Shown here: one piece after another, positions 8,520 through 16,564 of the stretch
How positions within the stretch are numbered: position 1 is the stretch's first letter
Layout of the letters: every line of letters starts with the position of its first letter
Source of the DNA: an uncultured Pelagibacteraceae bacterium
GTDB lineage: Bacteria > Pseudomonadota > Alphaproteobacteria > Pelagibacterales > Pelagibacteraceae
Reading direction: 5' to 3'
Assembly (NCBI GenBank): GCA_902586495.1
Contig: CACIHQ010000009.1
Span: 1-50,363 of the forward strand
Length of the DNA stretch: 50,363 nucleotides
Program-made: the position numbers and the translations under genes
Notes under the pieces: model-generated
The model's database searches: none
What the model saw: only the letters and a program-made list of their open reading frames with translations
What the model was told of the DNA's origin: nothing

Positions 8520-9455
8520 TTAAAAATTAATTTTTTCCTTAACATTTACCTCAATATCTTTTTTTAATTGATTATGAATAGAAGAAATATACTCACCCAT
8601 AAAACCTAATACCAGAAGTTGTAAACCAGAAAATATTAAAACTGATATTAATAGTGTGGGCATGCCTTTTTCTAAATCATTTTGGAAAAATAAATTATAA
8701 AAAAATGAATAAAAACCATAAATTATTGAAAATATTGATACAAACATCCCAGTGTATAATATAAATCGAAATGGTGTATCACTGGCTGATATTAAACCTT
8801 TCATTGCTGAACTTATGTAATCTTTTATAAATTCTTTTGATTTACCTATTTCTCTTTTTTTCCATTTATAATTAATGGATTTATAATTGTCACTGAATTC
8901 GAATGCTAGGGTTCTAATAAATGGAAAATTATCTTTTATAGATATCATCTTATTGATAATTTTTCGATCAACCAGTTGAAAATCTGAGACATTTAATGGA
9001 ATATTATTTTTTGAAAACTTCTTGAGCAGAATGTAAAAAAAATTTCTTACAGATTTCATCAGAAAAAATTCATCACGCTCCATCCTACAACCTACCACAA
9101 AATCAGCACCCTCATTCCACTTCTTAACTAATTCAGGAATCTTTTCAGGTGGATCTTGCATATCAACAGGATAAAATAATAAAACGGCATCTCCAGAACT
9201 ATTTTTAATACCATTAAATGTTGATCTAACTGAACCGTAATTTTTTGCATTTAAAATAATTTTTATTTTTTTATTATTTTGAGCAATTTCTCTTAAGATT
9301 TTAATAGTATTTTCGTTTGAGTTGTTGTCACAAATTATATGCTCATAATCATAATCACTTAATTCATTATCAAATAGTTTTTTGATTTCTTTAGTACAGT
9401 TATATAACGCCGTTTCTTCATTATAGCATGGTGTTATAATTGATATTTTTTTCAT
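8520..9455 (-). CDS. GT2 polyprenyl-phosphate glycosyltransferase (GtrB/ArnC-like)
   Basis: A 311-residue inner-membrane enzyme expected to load a sugar onto polyprenyl phosphate. The N-terminal GT-A domain starts MKKISIITPCYNEETALYN and has HIICDNNSNENT and the DxD-like PVDMQDPPEKIPEL, then GADFVVGCRMERDE. The C-terminal third has two membrane helices (around 228-255 and 265-290), as in GtrB, ArnC and DPM1-like proteins, and ends in a short basic tail. It converges with the sugar operon, leaving 7 bp between stops. If the two membrane proteins at the left end are GT-C enzymes, this protein could supply their polyprenyl-linked donor. The sugar it uses cannot be told from the sequence. Confidence 0.85.
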   Translation of the reverse strand: MKKISIITPCYNEETALYNCTKEIKKLFDNELSDYDYEHIICDNNSNENTIKILREIAQNNKKIKIILNAKNYGSVRSTFNGIKNSSGDAVLLFYPVDMQDPPEKIPELVKKWNEGADFVVGCRMERDEFFLMKSVRNFFYILLKKFSKNNIPLNVSDFQLVDRKIINKMISIKDNFPFIRTLAFEFSDNYKSINYKWKKREIGKSKEFIKDYISSAMKGLISASDTPFRFILYTGMFVSIFSIIYGFYSFFYNLFFQNDLEKGMPTLLISVLIFSGLQLLVLGFMGEYISSIHNQLKKDIEVNVKEKINF

Positions 9456-9584
9456 GGGCTAATATTCTAACTTATTTTAAATTGAAAAGCCTTAAGAAAA
9501 ATTCTTTAGTATATTGTTTTAATCATTAATTTGAGAAAAGGTATTTGCGGATCAAAATTTAAATCTAGTTATTTTATTTTACAG

Positions 9585-9660
9585 TGGTGCCCCCGCACGG
9601 ATTCGAACCGCGGACCTATTGATTACAAATCAATTGCTCTACCAGCTGAGCTACAAGGGC
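9585..9660 (-). tRNA. tRNA-Thr (anticodon UGU)
   Basis: The minus strand folds as a full cloverleaf. The acceptor GCCCTTG pairs with CGGGGGC with two G-U pairs; the D arm contains GCTCAGCTGGTAGAGC; the anticodon loop TTTGTAA holds TGT; the T arm has CGCGGTTCGAATCCGTG. The 3' CCA is encoded (complement of 9585-9587), with discriminator A. Residues 1-44 are repeated with two differences at 12223-12266, so this gene marks one edge of a probable islet. Confidence 0.96.
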
Positions 9661-9662
9661 AT

Positions 9663-9928
9663 TCGTATCAACGAAGTTTTTAATGTTAAAAGTCAATTAA
9701 ATCAACACTTAAAAGATTTGATTATTAAAAGGTAATCTTATTGTTTGTTATTTTATAGCTTGTTGTAGACCATTTGTGACTAATCTATCGGTTCGGCTAT
9801 CGGTTCGAGAGTTTGATAAGCTAATATCAAAAAGTAATTCGTAAATATTAAAAAAAAACTTTTATAATCCATTAAAATGAGGAAATTAATAGATTTAATT
9901 TATGTTATTTGTTTATTATACAAAGAAA
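9663..9928. other. Non-coding stretch between tRNA-Thr and the autotransporter gene
   Basis: No credible reading frame is seen here. It must hold promoters for tRNA-Thr (minus) and the autotransporter (plus). At 9785-9808 the 11-mer CTATCGGTTCG occurs twice in tandem, one base apart. AATCTATCGGTT at 9782-9793 recurs downstream of the autotransporter at 12124-12135. I see no recognised RNA, and no integrase or transposase fragment. Confidence 0.5.
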
Positions 9929-12076
9929 ATGTTAAATTATTTTAAGAAAATACTTTCAATATTTCTAATTTTAAATCTAACTTTTGTTAGCTCAGCACAA
10001 GCTGCTGCAACCTTTGTAGATAGTTTTGATGTTAGTACTCAAGATACTCAACCTAGAGGTATTGCTTTTAATAATAATGGAACCAAGATGTTTATAGTAG
10101 GTGATCAAGGAAATGATATAAATTCATATACATTATCAACAGGTTTTGATTTATCAACTGCAACTTTTGATGACATAAATGGAGATGGATCAGGTTTTGA
10201 TATTAGTGGCCAAGATCTTACTCCTCTATATATTAAATTTAATAATGATGGAACCAAGATGTTTGTCTCAGGTAATACTGGTAAAGATATAAATTCATAT
10301 ACCTTATCTACAGGCTTTGATTTATCAACAGCAACTTTTGATGACATAAATGGAAATGGAACAGGTTTTGATATTAGTGATCAAGATGTGCAAACTAGAG
10401 GTATTGCTTTCAACAATGACGGAACGATAATGTTTTACTTAGGTAATTCTGCTTATGATATAAATGTATATACATTATCAACAGGTTTTGATTTATCAAC
10501 TGCAACTTTCAATGACATAAATGGAGATGGATCAGGTTTTGATATTAGTGGTCAAGTAACTGTTCCTAGGGGTATTACTTTTAATAATGATGGAACTAAA
10601 ATGTTTATAGTAAGTGATTTAGGTAATGATATAAGTGAGTATACATTATCAGTAGGCTTTGATTTGACATCAACTGTAACTCATGTAGGAAAGTTTGTTG
10701 TTACTGATCAAGAGACCAATCCTCAAGGTATAGCTTTTAATACAACTGGAACTAAAATGTTTATAGTAGGTAATGCTGGTGATGATATAAATATATATAC
10801 TTTAAGCTGTGCTTTTAAAGTTACTAGCTCAGGAAAATGTGAAGACCCACCAAAAATTAAAGATGTAAGAGGTATAAATGATGCACAAATCAATACTACT
10901 AAAAAGTTTGCTGAAGATACAAGAGTGGCTACTTTTAAAAGACTTGATATTTTGAGAGCAAATAAATACCAAACGAGCGCTCAAAGAATAGAGTTGCTCT
11001 TTCAAAATGAATTATTTAAGAAAATATCGAATAATGTTGCAAGTTCTTCTCAAGCTAAATTCAATCCAATTCAAAAGTTAGATCAGATTTTACCTAATGA
11101 CTGGGAAGCATGGACTGAAGGTAGTATTAGTTTTGGAAAAATTGGTGAGACTTCCTTAAGCTCTGCACAAGATATAGATGGATTTGGTATAACTGTAGGT
11201 GCCGATAAAAAAATGGATGAAGACCAAATATCAGGAGTAGCTTTAAGAGTGGGTAACACTGATGTTGATGTTGGAACCTTTGGTTCTGCAGTTGACACTA
11301 ATGCTTTAAGTTTATCTGTTTATGGGATTAATAGTTTAGAAGACAAGAATTTTTTAAAACATGTTTTTGGAGTTAGTTATTTAGATAGTGATATCGTAAG
11401 GAAAGACGAAGGAAACACTAACACTCATACTGGTGACCGCCAAGGTAAGCAAGTTTTTGGTTCACTTGATATTGGTAGAGAATATGAAGACGGTGACTTA
11501 ACTATTAGTTCAATAGGTAGTATTGATGGAAGTTATACAGCGCTTCATAGCTATACCGAAAGTGGCACTAATCCTATTAGCTATAATGATCAAGATATTA
11601 AATCTTTAATGGCTTCTTTAGGTGTACTAATTGATAGAGATTTTAATTTAGAAAACTCAAATATAAAATCTAGAGTTAATCTTGAATATGGTAAAGAGTT
11701 TACCTCAAACTCTAAAGTAGTAACAAGTTATGTATCAGATAGCGAAAGTTTTGAGTATCAAGCTGATAATGAAAATAGAGATATATACACAGCAGGACTT
11801 GGTTTAGATTTTAAGCATGATCAAGGGTTAACAATTAGTGCAGATTACGAAAGACAGCAAATCAAAGGACACGGCTATATAAATAAATTTACATTATCAA
11901 CCGGCTTTTTATATAGAAAAGAAACAGAGTTAGCATTTGATGTTAGAGAAGATATGACTTCAAATTTTAAAATTTCTAGAACGTTAAATGGTTTTGATCT
12001 GGAGTTTAATTTAGAAAATGATTTTTCTAATCAAGAAAATCATAATGCCAATTTATCTCTGACCAATAATTTTTAA
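9929..12076 (+). CDS. Autotransporter with propeller-like repeat passenger
   Basis: A predicted outer-membrane/surface protein of 715 residues from the ATG at 9929. That start gives a clean signal peptide (MLNYFKKILSIFLILNLTFV, cleavage near SAQA-A); an in-frame ATG at 9902 would add nine residues. The passenger (about 28-295) is built from five or six repeats of about 57 residues with the core GIAFNNDGTKMFIVG and INSYTLSTGFDLSTATF, resembling a beta-propeller of short four-strand units. A cysteine pair and a charged helical linker follow. From about residue 390 to the C-terminus (EAWTEGSISFGKIGE to the final F) alternating beta strands fit an autotransporter beta-barrel. The gene stands alone between the two tRNA-Thr segments. 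The ligand or function is unknown; adhesion or phage/predator interaction would be guesses. Confidence 0.82.
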   Translation: MLNYFKKILSIFLILNLTFVSSAQAAATFVDSFDVSTQDTQPRGIAFNNNGTKMFIVGDQGNDINSYTLSTGFDLSTATFDDINGDGSGFDISGQDLTPLYIKFNNDGTKMFVSGNTGKDINSYTLSTGFDLSTATFDDINGNGTGFDISDQDVQTRGIAFNNDGTIMFYLGNSAYDINVYTLSTGFDLSTATFNDINGDGSGFDISGQVTVPRGITFNNDGTKMFIVSDLGNDISEYTLSVGFDLTSTVTHVGKFVVTDQETNPQGIAFNTTGTKMFIVGNAGDDINIYTLSCAFKVTSSGKCEDPPKIKDVRGINDAQINTTKKFAEDTRVATFKRLDILRANKYQTSAQRIELLFQNELFKKISNNVASSSQAKFNPIQKLDQILPNDWEAWTEGSISFGKIGETSLSSAQDIDGFGITVGADKKMDEDQISGVALRVGNTDVDVGTFGSAVDTNALSLSVYGINSLEDKNFLKHVFGVSYLDSDIVRKDEGNTNTHTGDRQGKQVFGSLDIGREYEDGDLTISSIGSIDGSYTALHSYTESGTNPISYNDQDIKSLMASLGVLIDRDFNLENSNIKSRVNLEYGKEFTSNSKVVTSYVSDSESFEYQADNENRDIYTAGLGLDFKHDQGLTISADYERQQIKGHGYINKFTLSTGFLYRKETELAFDVREDMTSNFKISRTLNGFDLEFNLENDFSNQENHNANLSLTNNF
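10022..10812 (+). repeat. Tandem coding repeats, 171-bp period
   Basis: The segment GATATAAATTC or its close variants begins at 10115, 10286, 10457, 10628 and 10784, so the spacing is 171, 171, 171 and 156 bp (57, 57, 57 and 52 codons). The first three copies are nearly identical at DNA level over about 100 bp, including the stretch encoding DLSTATFDDINGDGSGFDIS; the last two have diverged. High DNA identity points to recent duplication or gene conversion within the passenger. Confidence 0.9.
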
Positions 12077-12222
12077 CAAAAATTTTTATAATGTTTACAA
12101 TAGGTTTGTAGTTCAGAAATAACAATCTATCGGTTTTTAATAGGTATGAAAAAAAAATAATCTTTTTAATGTTAAATATGTTAGAGTTTACTTGATGTTA
12201 AATGCTTTGAAGATTAAGTTTT
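12077..12222. other. Short non-coding stretch after the autotransporter
   Basis: AT-rich and without a reading frame. It contains TTGTAG at 12106-12111 and AATCTATCGGTT at 12124-12135, a pair that also occurs upstream of the autotransporter (9763-9768 and 9782-9793) with nearly the same spacing. No strong terminator hairpin is visible. Confidence 0.4.
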
Positions 12223-12266
12223 TTGATTACAAATCAATTTCTCTACCAACTGAGCTACAAGGGCAT
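12223..12266 (-). pseudogene. tRNA-Thr 5'-half fragment
   Basis: Read on the minus strand, this matches tRNA-Thr residues 1 to about 42 plus two bases upstream: acceptor 5' strand GCCCTTG, D arm and the whole anticodon arm with TGT. The D-arm region now reads CAGTTGGTAGAGAAATT, and the two substitutions weaken its stems. The variable loop, T arm and acceptor 3' strand are absent, so it cannot form a tRNA. It is probably the original or donated attachment copy left when the islet formed. Confidence 0.85.
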
Positions 12267-12293
12267 GCGCAATAACTATTAATAATTCTTAAA

Positions 12294-13040
12294 TTAATCA
12301 ACTCTTTTTTTTAAATAACTTAAATGATGAAACACAATAGCAGCGCTATTAGAGATATTTAGACTTTCTACTTTACTATCGATCTCTATTTTTACTAAAA
12401 AGTCAGCATATTTAGATGTGTGTTTGTGCATACCAAAGCCTTCAGACCCAAATAAAAGTATATTATTCCCTTTCCACTCTATGTTTGTAAAATCTTTACT
12501 GCCGTTACTATCAAAGCCATAAACCCAAAAATTTTTATCTTTAAGATTTTTCAAGGTAGAATTTATATTAGATACTTCAAAAATATTCATATACTCTATT
12601 GCTCCACTTGATGCTTTGTACATTAGTTTACTTTCACTTGGATAATGTCTCTCTTTAATAATAATTCCGTCTATTTTAAACGATGTAGCACTTCTAATTA
12701 AAGCACCAATATTTCTAGGATCTGTTACCCCATCTAAACAAACTAAAGTAATATTATTTTTTTTTTTAATAAATTCTTTAAGAATAGGTTTTTCTAAGTG
12801 TTCTATTTCAGCAACATATCCTTGATGTAACAAATTCTCTTTAGTGGTATATTTATCTAGTTCTTTTTTAGTTTTAAAATAAACCTTTACTTCGTTTAGT
12901 AGGTTTTTATTTGGACTAAGTCTATGAATATTTTTTTTACTTTCCTCTGTTAAAAAAACTCTTAGCACATTCCTTCTTGGATTTTTGAGAGCCTCTATAA
13001 CAGTGTGTTGGCCAACAATGAAAAATGATGATTTATTCAT
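12294..13040 (-). CDS. rlmB: 23S rRNA (guanosine-2'-O-)-methyltransferase, SpoU/TrmH family
   Basis: A SAM-dependent RNA ribose methyltransferase; RlmB methylates G2251 of the 23S P-loop (E. coli numbering). The 248 residues hold an N-terminal substrate-binding domain (FFIVGQHTVIEALKN, 6-20) and the C-terminal SPOUT knot. Motif 1 is LDGVTDPRNIGALIRSA (102-118), motif 2 LLFGSEGFGM (195-204) and motif 3 ESLNISNSAAIVFHHL (225-240). The order and spacing fit RlmB better than TrmH. It ends just beyond the tRNA-Thr fragment and is divergent from the tRNA-Tyr/tuf operon. Confidence 0.88.
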   Translation of the reverse strand: MNKSSFFIVGQHTVIEALKNPRRNVLRVFLTEESKKNIHRLSPNKNLLNEVKVYFKTKKELDKYTTKENLLHQGYVAEIEHLEKPILKEFIKKKNNITLVCLDGVTDPRNIGALIRSATSFKIDGIIIKERHYPSESKLMYKASSGAIEYMNIFEVSNINSTLKNLKDKNFWVYGFDSNGSKDFTNIEWKGNNILLFGSEGFGMHKHTSKYADFLVKIEIDSKVESLNISNSAAIVFHHLSYLKKRVD

Positions 13041-13094
13041 AAATAATCCTATGTTTTACACGTTTTTTTTAATATTTTCTTATTAAATCACGTA

Positions 13095-13122
13095 TTGCAA
13101 TTGATTAAATAAAATATATAAA
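13095..13122 (+). promoter_or_regulatory. Candidate promoter of the tRNA-Tyr/tuf/nusG operon
   Basis: TTGCAA (13095-13100), a 16-bp spacer and TATAAA (13117-13122) form a reasonable sigma-70 promoter, the first upstream of tRNA-Tyr on the plus strand. In DNA this AT-rich, chance matches are common. Confidence 0.45.
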
Positions 13123-13151
13123 ACGCATGTTGTTTAAAGCTTTATTGAACA

Positions 13152-13167
13152 AGGGGACACTTCCCCT
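13152..13167 (+). other. Small GC-rich hairpin directly before tRNA-Tyr
   Basis: AGGGG (13152-13156) pairs with CCCCT (13163-13167) around a six-base loop, three bases before tRNA-Tyr. The CCCCT could also pair with AGGGG of the tRNA acceptor (13173-13177), so the hairpin may keep the leader from competing with tRNA folding, or help 5' processing. The role is inferred. Confidence 0.35.
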
Positions 13168-13170
13168 AAG

Positions 13171-13256
13171 GGAGGGGTTCCAGAGCGGTCAAATGGGGCG
13201 GGCTGTAAACCCGTTGACTTCGGTCTTCGAAAGTTCGAATCTTTCCCCCTCCACCA
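13171..13256 (+). tRNA. tRNA-Tyr (anticodon GUA)
   Basis: An 86-base cloverleaf with a long variable arm (GACTTCGGTC region), as expected for bacterial tRNA-Tyr. The acceptor GGAGGGG pairs with CCCCTCC; the anticodon loop CTGTAAA holds GTA; the T arm has AAAGTTCGAATCTTT; discriminator A and CCA are encoded. It is the first of two tRNAs before tuf, the classic proteobacterial order. Confidence 0.96.
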
Positions 13257-13302
13257 TTCAATGAATTTTTAAATAATACTGGAGTGTTACTCTTGGGGTT
13301 GT

Positions 13303-13376
13303 GCGGGTGTAGTTCAATGGTAGAACGCTAGCCTTCCAAGCTGGATGTAAGGGTTCGATTCCCTTTACCCGCTCCA
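13303..13376 (+). tRNA. tRNA-Gly (anticodon UCC)
   Basis: The acceptor GCGGGTG pairs with TACCCGC, the anticodon loop CTTCCAA holds TCC, and the T arm is AGGGTTCGATTCCCT. Discriminator T (U) and CCA are encoded. It lies 46 bp after tRNA-Tyr and 44 bp before tuf, and is probably released from the tuf transcript by processing. Confidence 0.96.
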
Positions 13377-13420
13377 AGAAAAGAAATTATAAATAAAAAG
13401 AAATGTGAGGAATATAAGTA

Positions 13421-14611
13421 ATGTCAAAAGAAAAATTTGTAAGAAATAAACCACATTGTAATATTGGTACAATAGGTCATGTCGACCATGGTAAAACAAC
13501 TTTAACTGCTGCTATCACTAAAGTTTTATCTGAAACTGGCGGTGCCCAAGCAGTTGCGTATGATCAAATTGATAAAGCTCCAGAAGAAAAAGAGAGAGGT
13601 ATAACAATTTCAACTGCGCACGTTGAGTATGAAACAGAAAAAAGGCACTATGCCCACGTAGACTGTCCAGGGCACGCTGATTATGTAAAGAACATGATTA
13701 CTGGTGCAGCACAAATGGATGGAGCAATTTTGGTTGTTAATGCTGCAGATGGACCTATGCCACAAACTAGAGAACATATACTTTTAGCAAGACAAGTTGG
13801 AGTTCCAGCAATAGTAGTTTATTTGAATAAGGTTGATCAAGTGGATGACAAAGAAATGATTGATCTTGTTGAAGAGGAAATTAGAGAATTATTAACTTCT
13901 TATAAATTTCCAGGAGATAAAACTCCAATTACTAAAGGTTCTGCTCTTGCTGCAGTGGAGGGAAGAGATGAAGAAATTGGAAAAAAATCAATTATGGAAC
14001 TAATGAAAAATGTTGATGAGTTTATTCCACAACCTGACAGACCAAAAGACAAAGACTTTTTGATGCCTGTTGAAGATGTTTTCTCGATTTCAGGACGAGG
14101 CACAGTCGCTACCGGAAGGGTAGAGTCAGGAGTACTTAAAACAGGTGATGAAATAGAGATCGTTGGAATTAGAGAAACTAAAAAATCAGTTTGCACTGGT
14201 GTTGAGATGTTTAGAAAGCTTTTAGACTCTGGTGAGGCAGGTGATAATGTTGGTGTTCTTTTAAGAGGTGTTGAAAGAACTGATATTGAAAGAGGTCAAG
14301 TTCTTTGTAAGCCAGGATCAGTTACACCACATACTAAATTTGAAGCTCAGGCTTATGTTTTAAAAAAAGAGGAAGGGGGCAGACATACTCCATTCTTTAC
14401 AAAATATAGACCACAGTTTTATTTTAGAACAACAGATGTAACTGGAGAGGTTGAGTTACCTGCAGGTACTGAAATGGTCATGCCAGGTGATGATGCTAAG
14501 TTTACAGTAAAATTAATAACTCCAATCGCAATGTCAGAGAAACTTAACTTTGCTATTCGAGAGGGAGGAAGAACTGTAGGAGCTGGAGTAGTAACAAAAA
14601 TTATAGAGTAA
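13421..14611 (+). CDS. tuf: Elongation factor Tu
   Basis: GTPase that brings aminoacyl-tRNA to the ribosome. It has 396 residues, the usual length. The P-loop GHVDHGKT is at 19-26, followed by the switch region RGITIS, then [20 protein letters not shown] and NKVDQVDD; domains II and III follow, ending [11 protein letters not shown]. It lies between tRNA-Gly and tRNA-Trp. A GAGG lies about 12 bases before the ATG. It is the only tuf in the window: the second copy often found after fusA is absent. Confidence 0.98.
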   Translation: MSKEKFVRNKPHCNIGTIGHVDHGKTTLTAAITKVLSETGGAQAVAYDQIDKAPEEKERGITISTAHVEYETEKRHYAHVDCPGHADYVKNMITGAAQMDGAILVVNAADGPMPQTREHILLARQVGVPAIVVYLNKVDQVDDKEMIDLVEEEIRELLTSYKFPGDKTPITKGSALAAVEGRDEEIGKKSIMELMKNVDEFIPQPDRPKDKDFLMPVEDVFSISGRGTVATGRVESGVLKTGDEIEIVGIRETKKSVCTGVEMFRKLLDSGEAGDNVGVLLRGVERTDIERGQVLCKPGSVTPHTKFEAQAYVLKKEEGGRHTPFFTKYRPQFYFRTTDVTGEVELPAGTEMVMPGDDAKFTVKLITPIAMSEKLNFAIREGGRTVGAGVVTKIIE

Positions 14612-14620
14612 GCTCTATAT

Positions 14621-14696
14621 AGGAGTGTAGCTCAATTGGTAGAGCGCCGGTCTCCAAAACCGGAGGCTGAGGGTTCGAGTCCCTCCGCTCCTGCCA
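14621..14696 (+). tRNA. tRNA-Trp (anticodon CCA)
   Basis: The acceptor AGGAGTG pairs with CGCTCCT, the anticodon loop CTCCAAA holds CCA, the T arm is GAGGGTTCGAGTCCCTC, discriminator G and 3' CCA are encoded. It starts 9 bp after the tuf stop and ends 22 bp before secE, so its excision would separate tuf and secE-nusG messages. Confidence 0.96.
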
Positions 14697-14718
14697 ACAT
14701 TTATAATATTTAAAAGAA

Positions 14719-14910
14719 ATGAAAAACCCAATAAAGTTCATACAGGAAGTTAAACAAGAGGCCTTTAAAGTTACCTGGCCAACTGGAAAAGAAACTTTGC
14801 AAGGCGCATTAATGGTATCTTTGATGGCAATAGCTATGTCTTTATTTTTCCTTTTATTAGATCAGTTTCTAAAATTTTTGTTAGATCTGTTATTGAAGGT
14901 AAGTATATAA
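14719..14910 (+). CDS. secE: Preprotein translocase subunit SecE
   Basis: A 63-residue Sec channel subunit that clamps the SecY halves. It is the short one-helix form: an amphipathic N-terminal part (FIQEVKQEAFKVTWPTGKET, with the family's VxWP) and one membrane helix at about 32-55. The stop overlaps the nusG ATG by one base (TAATG). The position between tRNA-Trp and nusG is the standard one. Confidence 0.95.
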   Translation: MKNPIKFIQEVKQEAFKVTWPTGKETLQGALMVSLMAIAMSLFFLLLDQFLKFLLDLLLKVSI

Positions 14911-15440
14911 TGAAAAATTGGTACATAGTTCAGTCTCACTCAAGTTTTGAAAATAAGGTAGCTGGTTTAATAAAAGAAGAGGCGGATAAAGCGAAAATTT
15001 CTGAAAAATTTGAGGAAATAATAGTCCCAACTCATGATGTTACCGAGGTAAAAAGAGGTAAAAGAATTCAAAGAAAGAAAAAATATTTTCCAGGATATGT
15101 TTTGATAAAAAGTGAAATGGACAATAATATTTACCATATGATAAAAAACATTAAAAGAGTAAGTGGTTTTTTAGGGACCAAAGGTATGCCGGTTCCAGTT
15201 TCAGATAAAGAAATTGAAAAGATATTAGGACAAATTAAAGATGGTGTAGCACAACCAAAATCTGGTATAGAGTACACCGTAGGTGAAAAAGTACAAGTTG
15301 TTGACGGACCCTTTGCCTCTTTTAATGGCATGGTTGAAGAAATTGATGAGGAAAAATCAAGATTAAAAGTCTCTGTCTCAATTTTTGGACGACCAACACC
15401 TGTAGAATTAGAGTACAATCAAGTGGAGAAAGTTAGTTAA
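14910..15440 (+). CDS. nusG: Transcription termination/antitermination protein NusG
   Basis: Binds RNA polymerase and links it with Rho or ribosomal S10. The 176 residues have the NGN domain ([19 protein letters not shown] at the start, then [14 protein letters not shown]) and a C-terminal KOW domain ([20 protein letters not shown], about 124-143). The length is normal. It is coupled to secE upstream and to rplK downstream by one-base overlaps. Confidence 0.97.
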   Translation: MKNWYIVQSHSSFENKVAGLIKEEADKAKISEKFEEIIVPTHDVTEVKRGKRIQRKKKYFPGYVLIKSEMDNNIYHMIKNIKRVSGFLGTKGMPVPVSDKEIEKILGQIKDGVAQPKSGIEYTVGEKVQVVDGPFASFNGMVEEIDEEKSRLKVSVSIFGRPTPVELEYNQVEKVS

Positions 15441-15868
15441 TGGCAAAAAAAGAAATTAGTGGATTTATAAAACTTCAAATAAAAGGTGGTCAAGCCAATC
15501 CAGCACCACCTGTTGGTCCTGCTTTGGGGCAACGTGGTGTAAATATAATGGAATTTTGTAAGGCATTCAATGATAAGACTAAATCCTTAGCAGGCAAACC
15601 AGTTCCTGTTGAAATCACTGTTTATAAAGATAAAAAGTTTGATTTTAAAATTAAATCTCCTCCAGCTTCCTTCTTTATAAGAGAAGCAGCTAAATTAAAA
15701 AGTGGATCACAAGAACCTGGTAGAAATATAGTAGCTTCCATAACAAAAAAACAGGCCGAAGAGATTGCAAAACAAAAAATGAATGACTTGAATGCAATAG
15801 ACTTAGATCAAGCTGTCAAAATTATTTCTGGATCAGCTAGATCCATGGGAATAGAGGTTAAAGATTGA
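15440..15868 (+). CDS. rplK: 50S ribosomal protein L11
   Basis: Part of the GTPase-associated centre on 23S rRNA. It has 142 residues with [20 protein letters not shown] at about 9-28 and the rRNA-binding C-terminal domain ([14 protein letters not shown]). It ends in TGA, one base before rplA. It is one of the rplKAJL block that in other bacteria is repressed by L1 on its own message; no L1 target structure was found in the one-base-overlap leader. Confidence 0.98.
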   Translation: MAKKEISGFIKLQIKGGQANPAPPVGPALGQRGVNIMEFCKAFNDKTKSLAGKPVPVEITVYKDKKFDFKIKSPPASFFIREAAKLKSGSQEPGRNIVASITKKQAEEIAKQKMNDLNAIDLDQAVKIISGSARSMGIEVKD

Positions 15869-15869
15869 A

Positions 15870-16559
15870 ATGTCATCAAAAAGATTTAAAAAATTACCAG
15901 AAAAAACCAATGAGCTTCCTTTAGAGACAGTGGAAAAATTATTGATAGTTATAAAAAAAAATTGTACAGCAAAGTTTGATGAGTCTATTGATCTAAGTTT
16001 TCAAATAAACAACAAACAAAAAAAAAGTGAAGTTAACATTAGAACAGTTGTAAACTTACCAGGAGGAACTGGAAAAACTGTAAAAGTTGCTGTCGTTTGT
16101 GAAGATACAAAATTATCAGAGGCAAAATCAGCTGGTGCAGATATTGTGGGTGGTGATGAATTTATTGAAAAAATCAAAGATGGAGAAATGAATTTTGAAA
16201 AATTAATTTGTACACCAGCCATGATGATTAAACTTTCTAAACTTGGAAAAGTTTTAGGTCCAAAAGGTTTGATGCCTAACCCAAAATTGGGTTCTGTAAC
16301 TGATGATTTAAAAAAAGCTGTTATGGATGCTAAATCAGGTCAAGCAGAAATTAGAAATGATAAGGATGGAAATATAGGAGTAAGTATAGGAAAAAAATCA
16401 TTTTCTGATGAAAAATTAATTAAAAACTTTAAAGCAATTTTAGAAACACTAGAGAAAGAAAAATCTAATAATACTATTAAAGGTGATTTAATTCGTTCTG
16501 CCTTTATTACATCTACTATGGGTGTTTCTTATAAACTTAAACTGGGAAAGAGTATTTAA
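15870..16559 (+). CDS. rplA: 50S ribosomal protein L1
   Basis: Forms the mobile L1 stalk at the ribosomal exit site and in many bacteria represses its own operon. It has 229 residues. Family motifs: NLPGGTGKTVKVAV, SAGADIVGGDEFIEKI, KLGKVLGPKGLMPNPKLGS and ITSTMGVSYKL near the C-terminus. The N-terminal 15 residues are slightly variable. It starts one base after rplK. Confidence 0.98.
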   Translation: MSSKRFKKLPEKTNELPLETVEKLLIVIKKNCTAKFDESIDLSFQINNKQKKSEVNIRTVVNLPGGTGKTVKVAVVCEDTKLSEAKSAGADIVGGDEFIEKIKDGEMNFEKLICTPAMMIKLSKLGKVLGPKGLMPNPKLGSVTDDLKKAVMDAKSGQAEIRNDKDGNIGVSIGKKSFSDEKLIKNFKAILETLEKEKSNNTIKGDLIRSAFITSTMGVSYKLKLGKSI

Positions 16560-16564
16560 TTGTT

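Larger units (their letters stand above)
9619..12266. mobile_element. Putative islet flanked by a tRNA-Thr 44-bp direct repeat
   Basis: Positions 9619-9662 (inside and just beyond tRNA-Thr) and 12223-12266 are the same sequence in the same orientation, 42 of 44 bases identical. The differences are 9636 G to 12240 T and 9645 G to 12249 A. The segment between them carries only the autotransporter gene. Such repeats are the usual mark of integration at a tRNA, with the crossover here at or near the anticodon arm. There is no recombinase gene between the repeats, so the element would be a satellite, a remnant, or the result of another kind of duplication. Confidence 0.45.

Noticed and set aside
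9456-9584. Promoter for the GT2 gene (TATACT on the minus strand at 9508-9513)
   Set aside because: The -10 is good but no -35 lies at a suitable distance; in such AT-rich DNA this is not enough.
9663-9901. 5S rRNA or another structured RNA near tRNA-Thr
   Set aside because: Neither strand shows the conserved 5S segments or a long stable fold.
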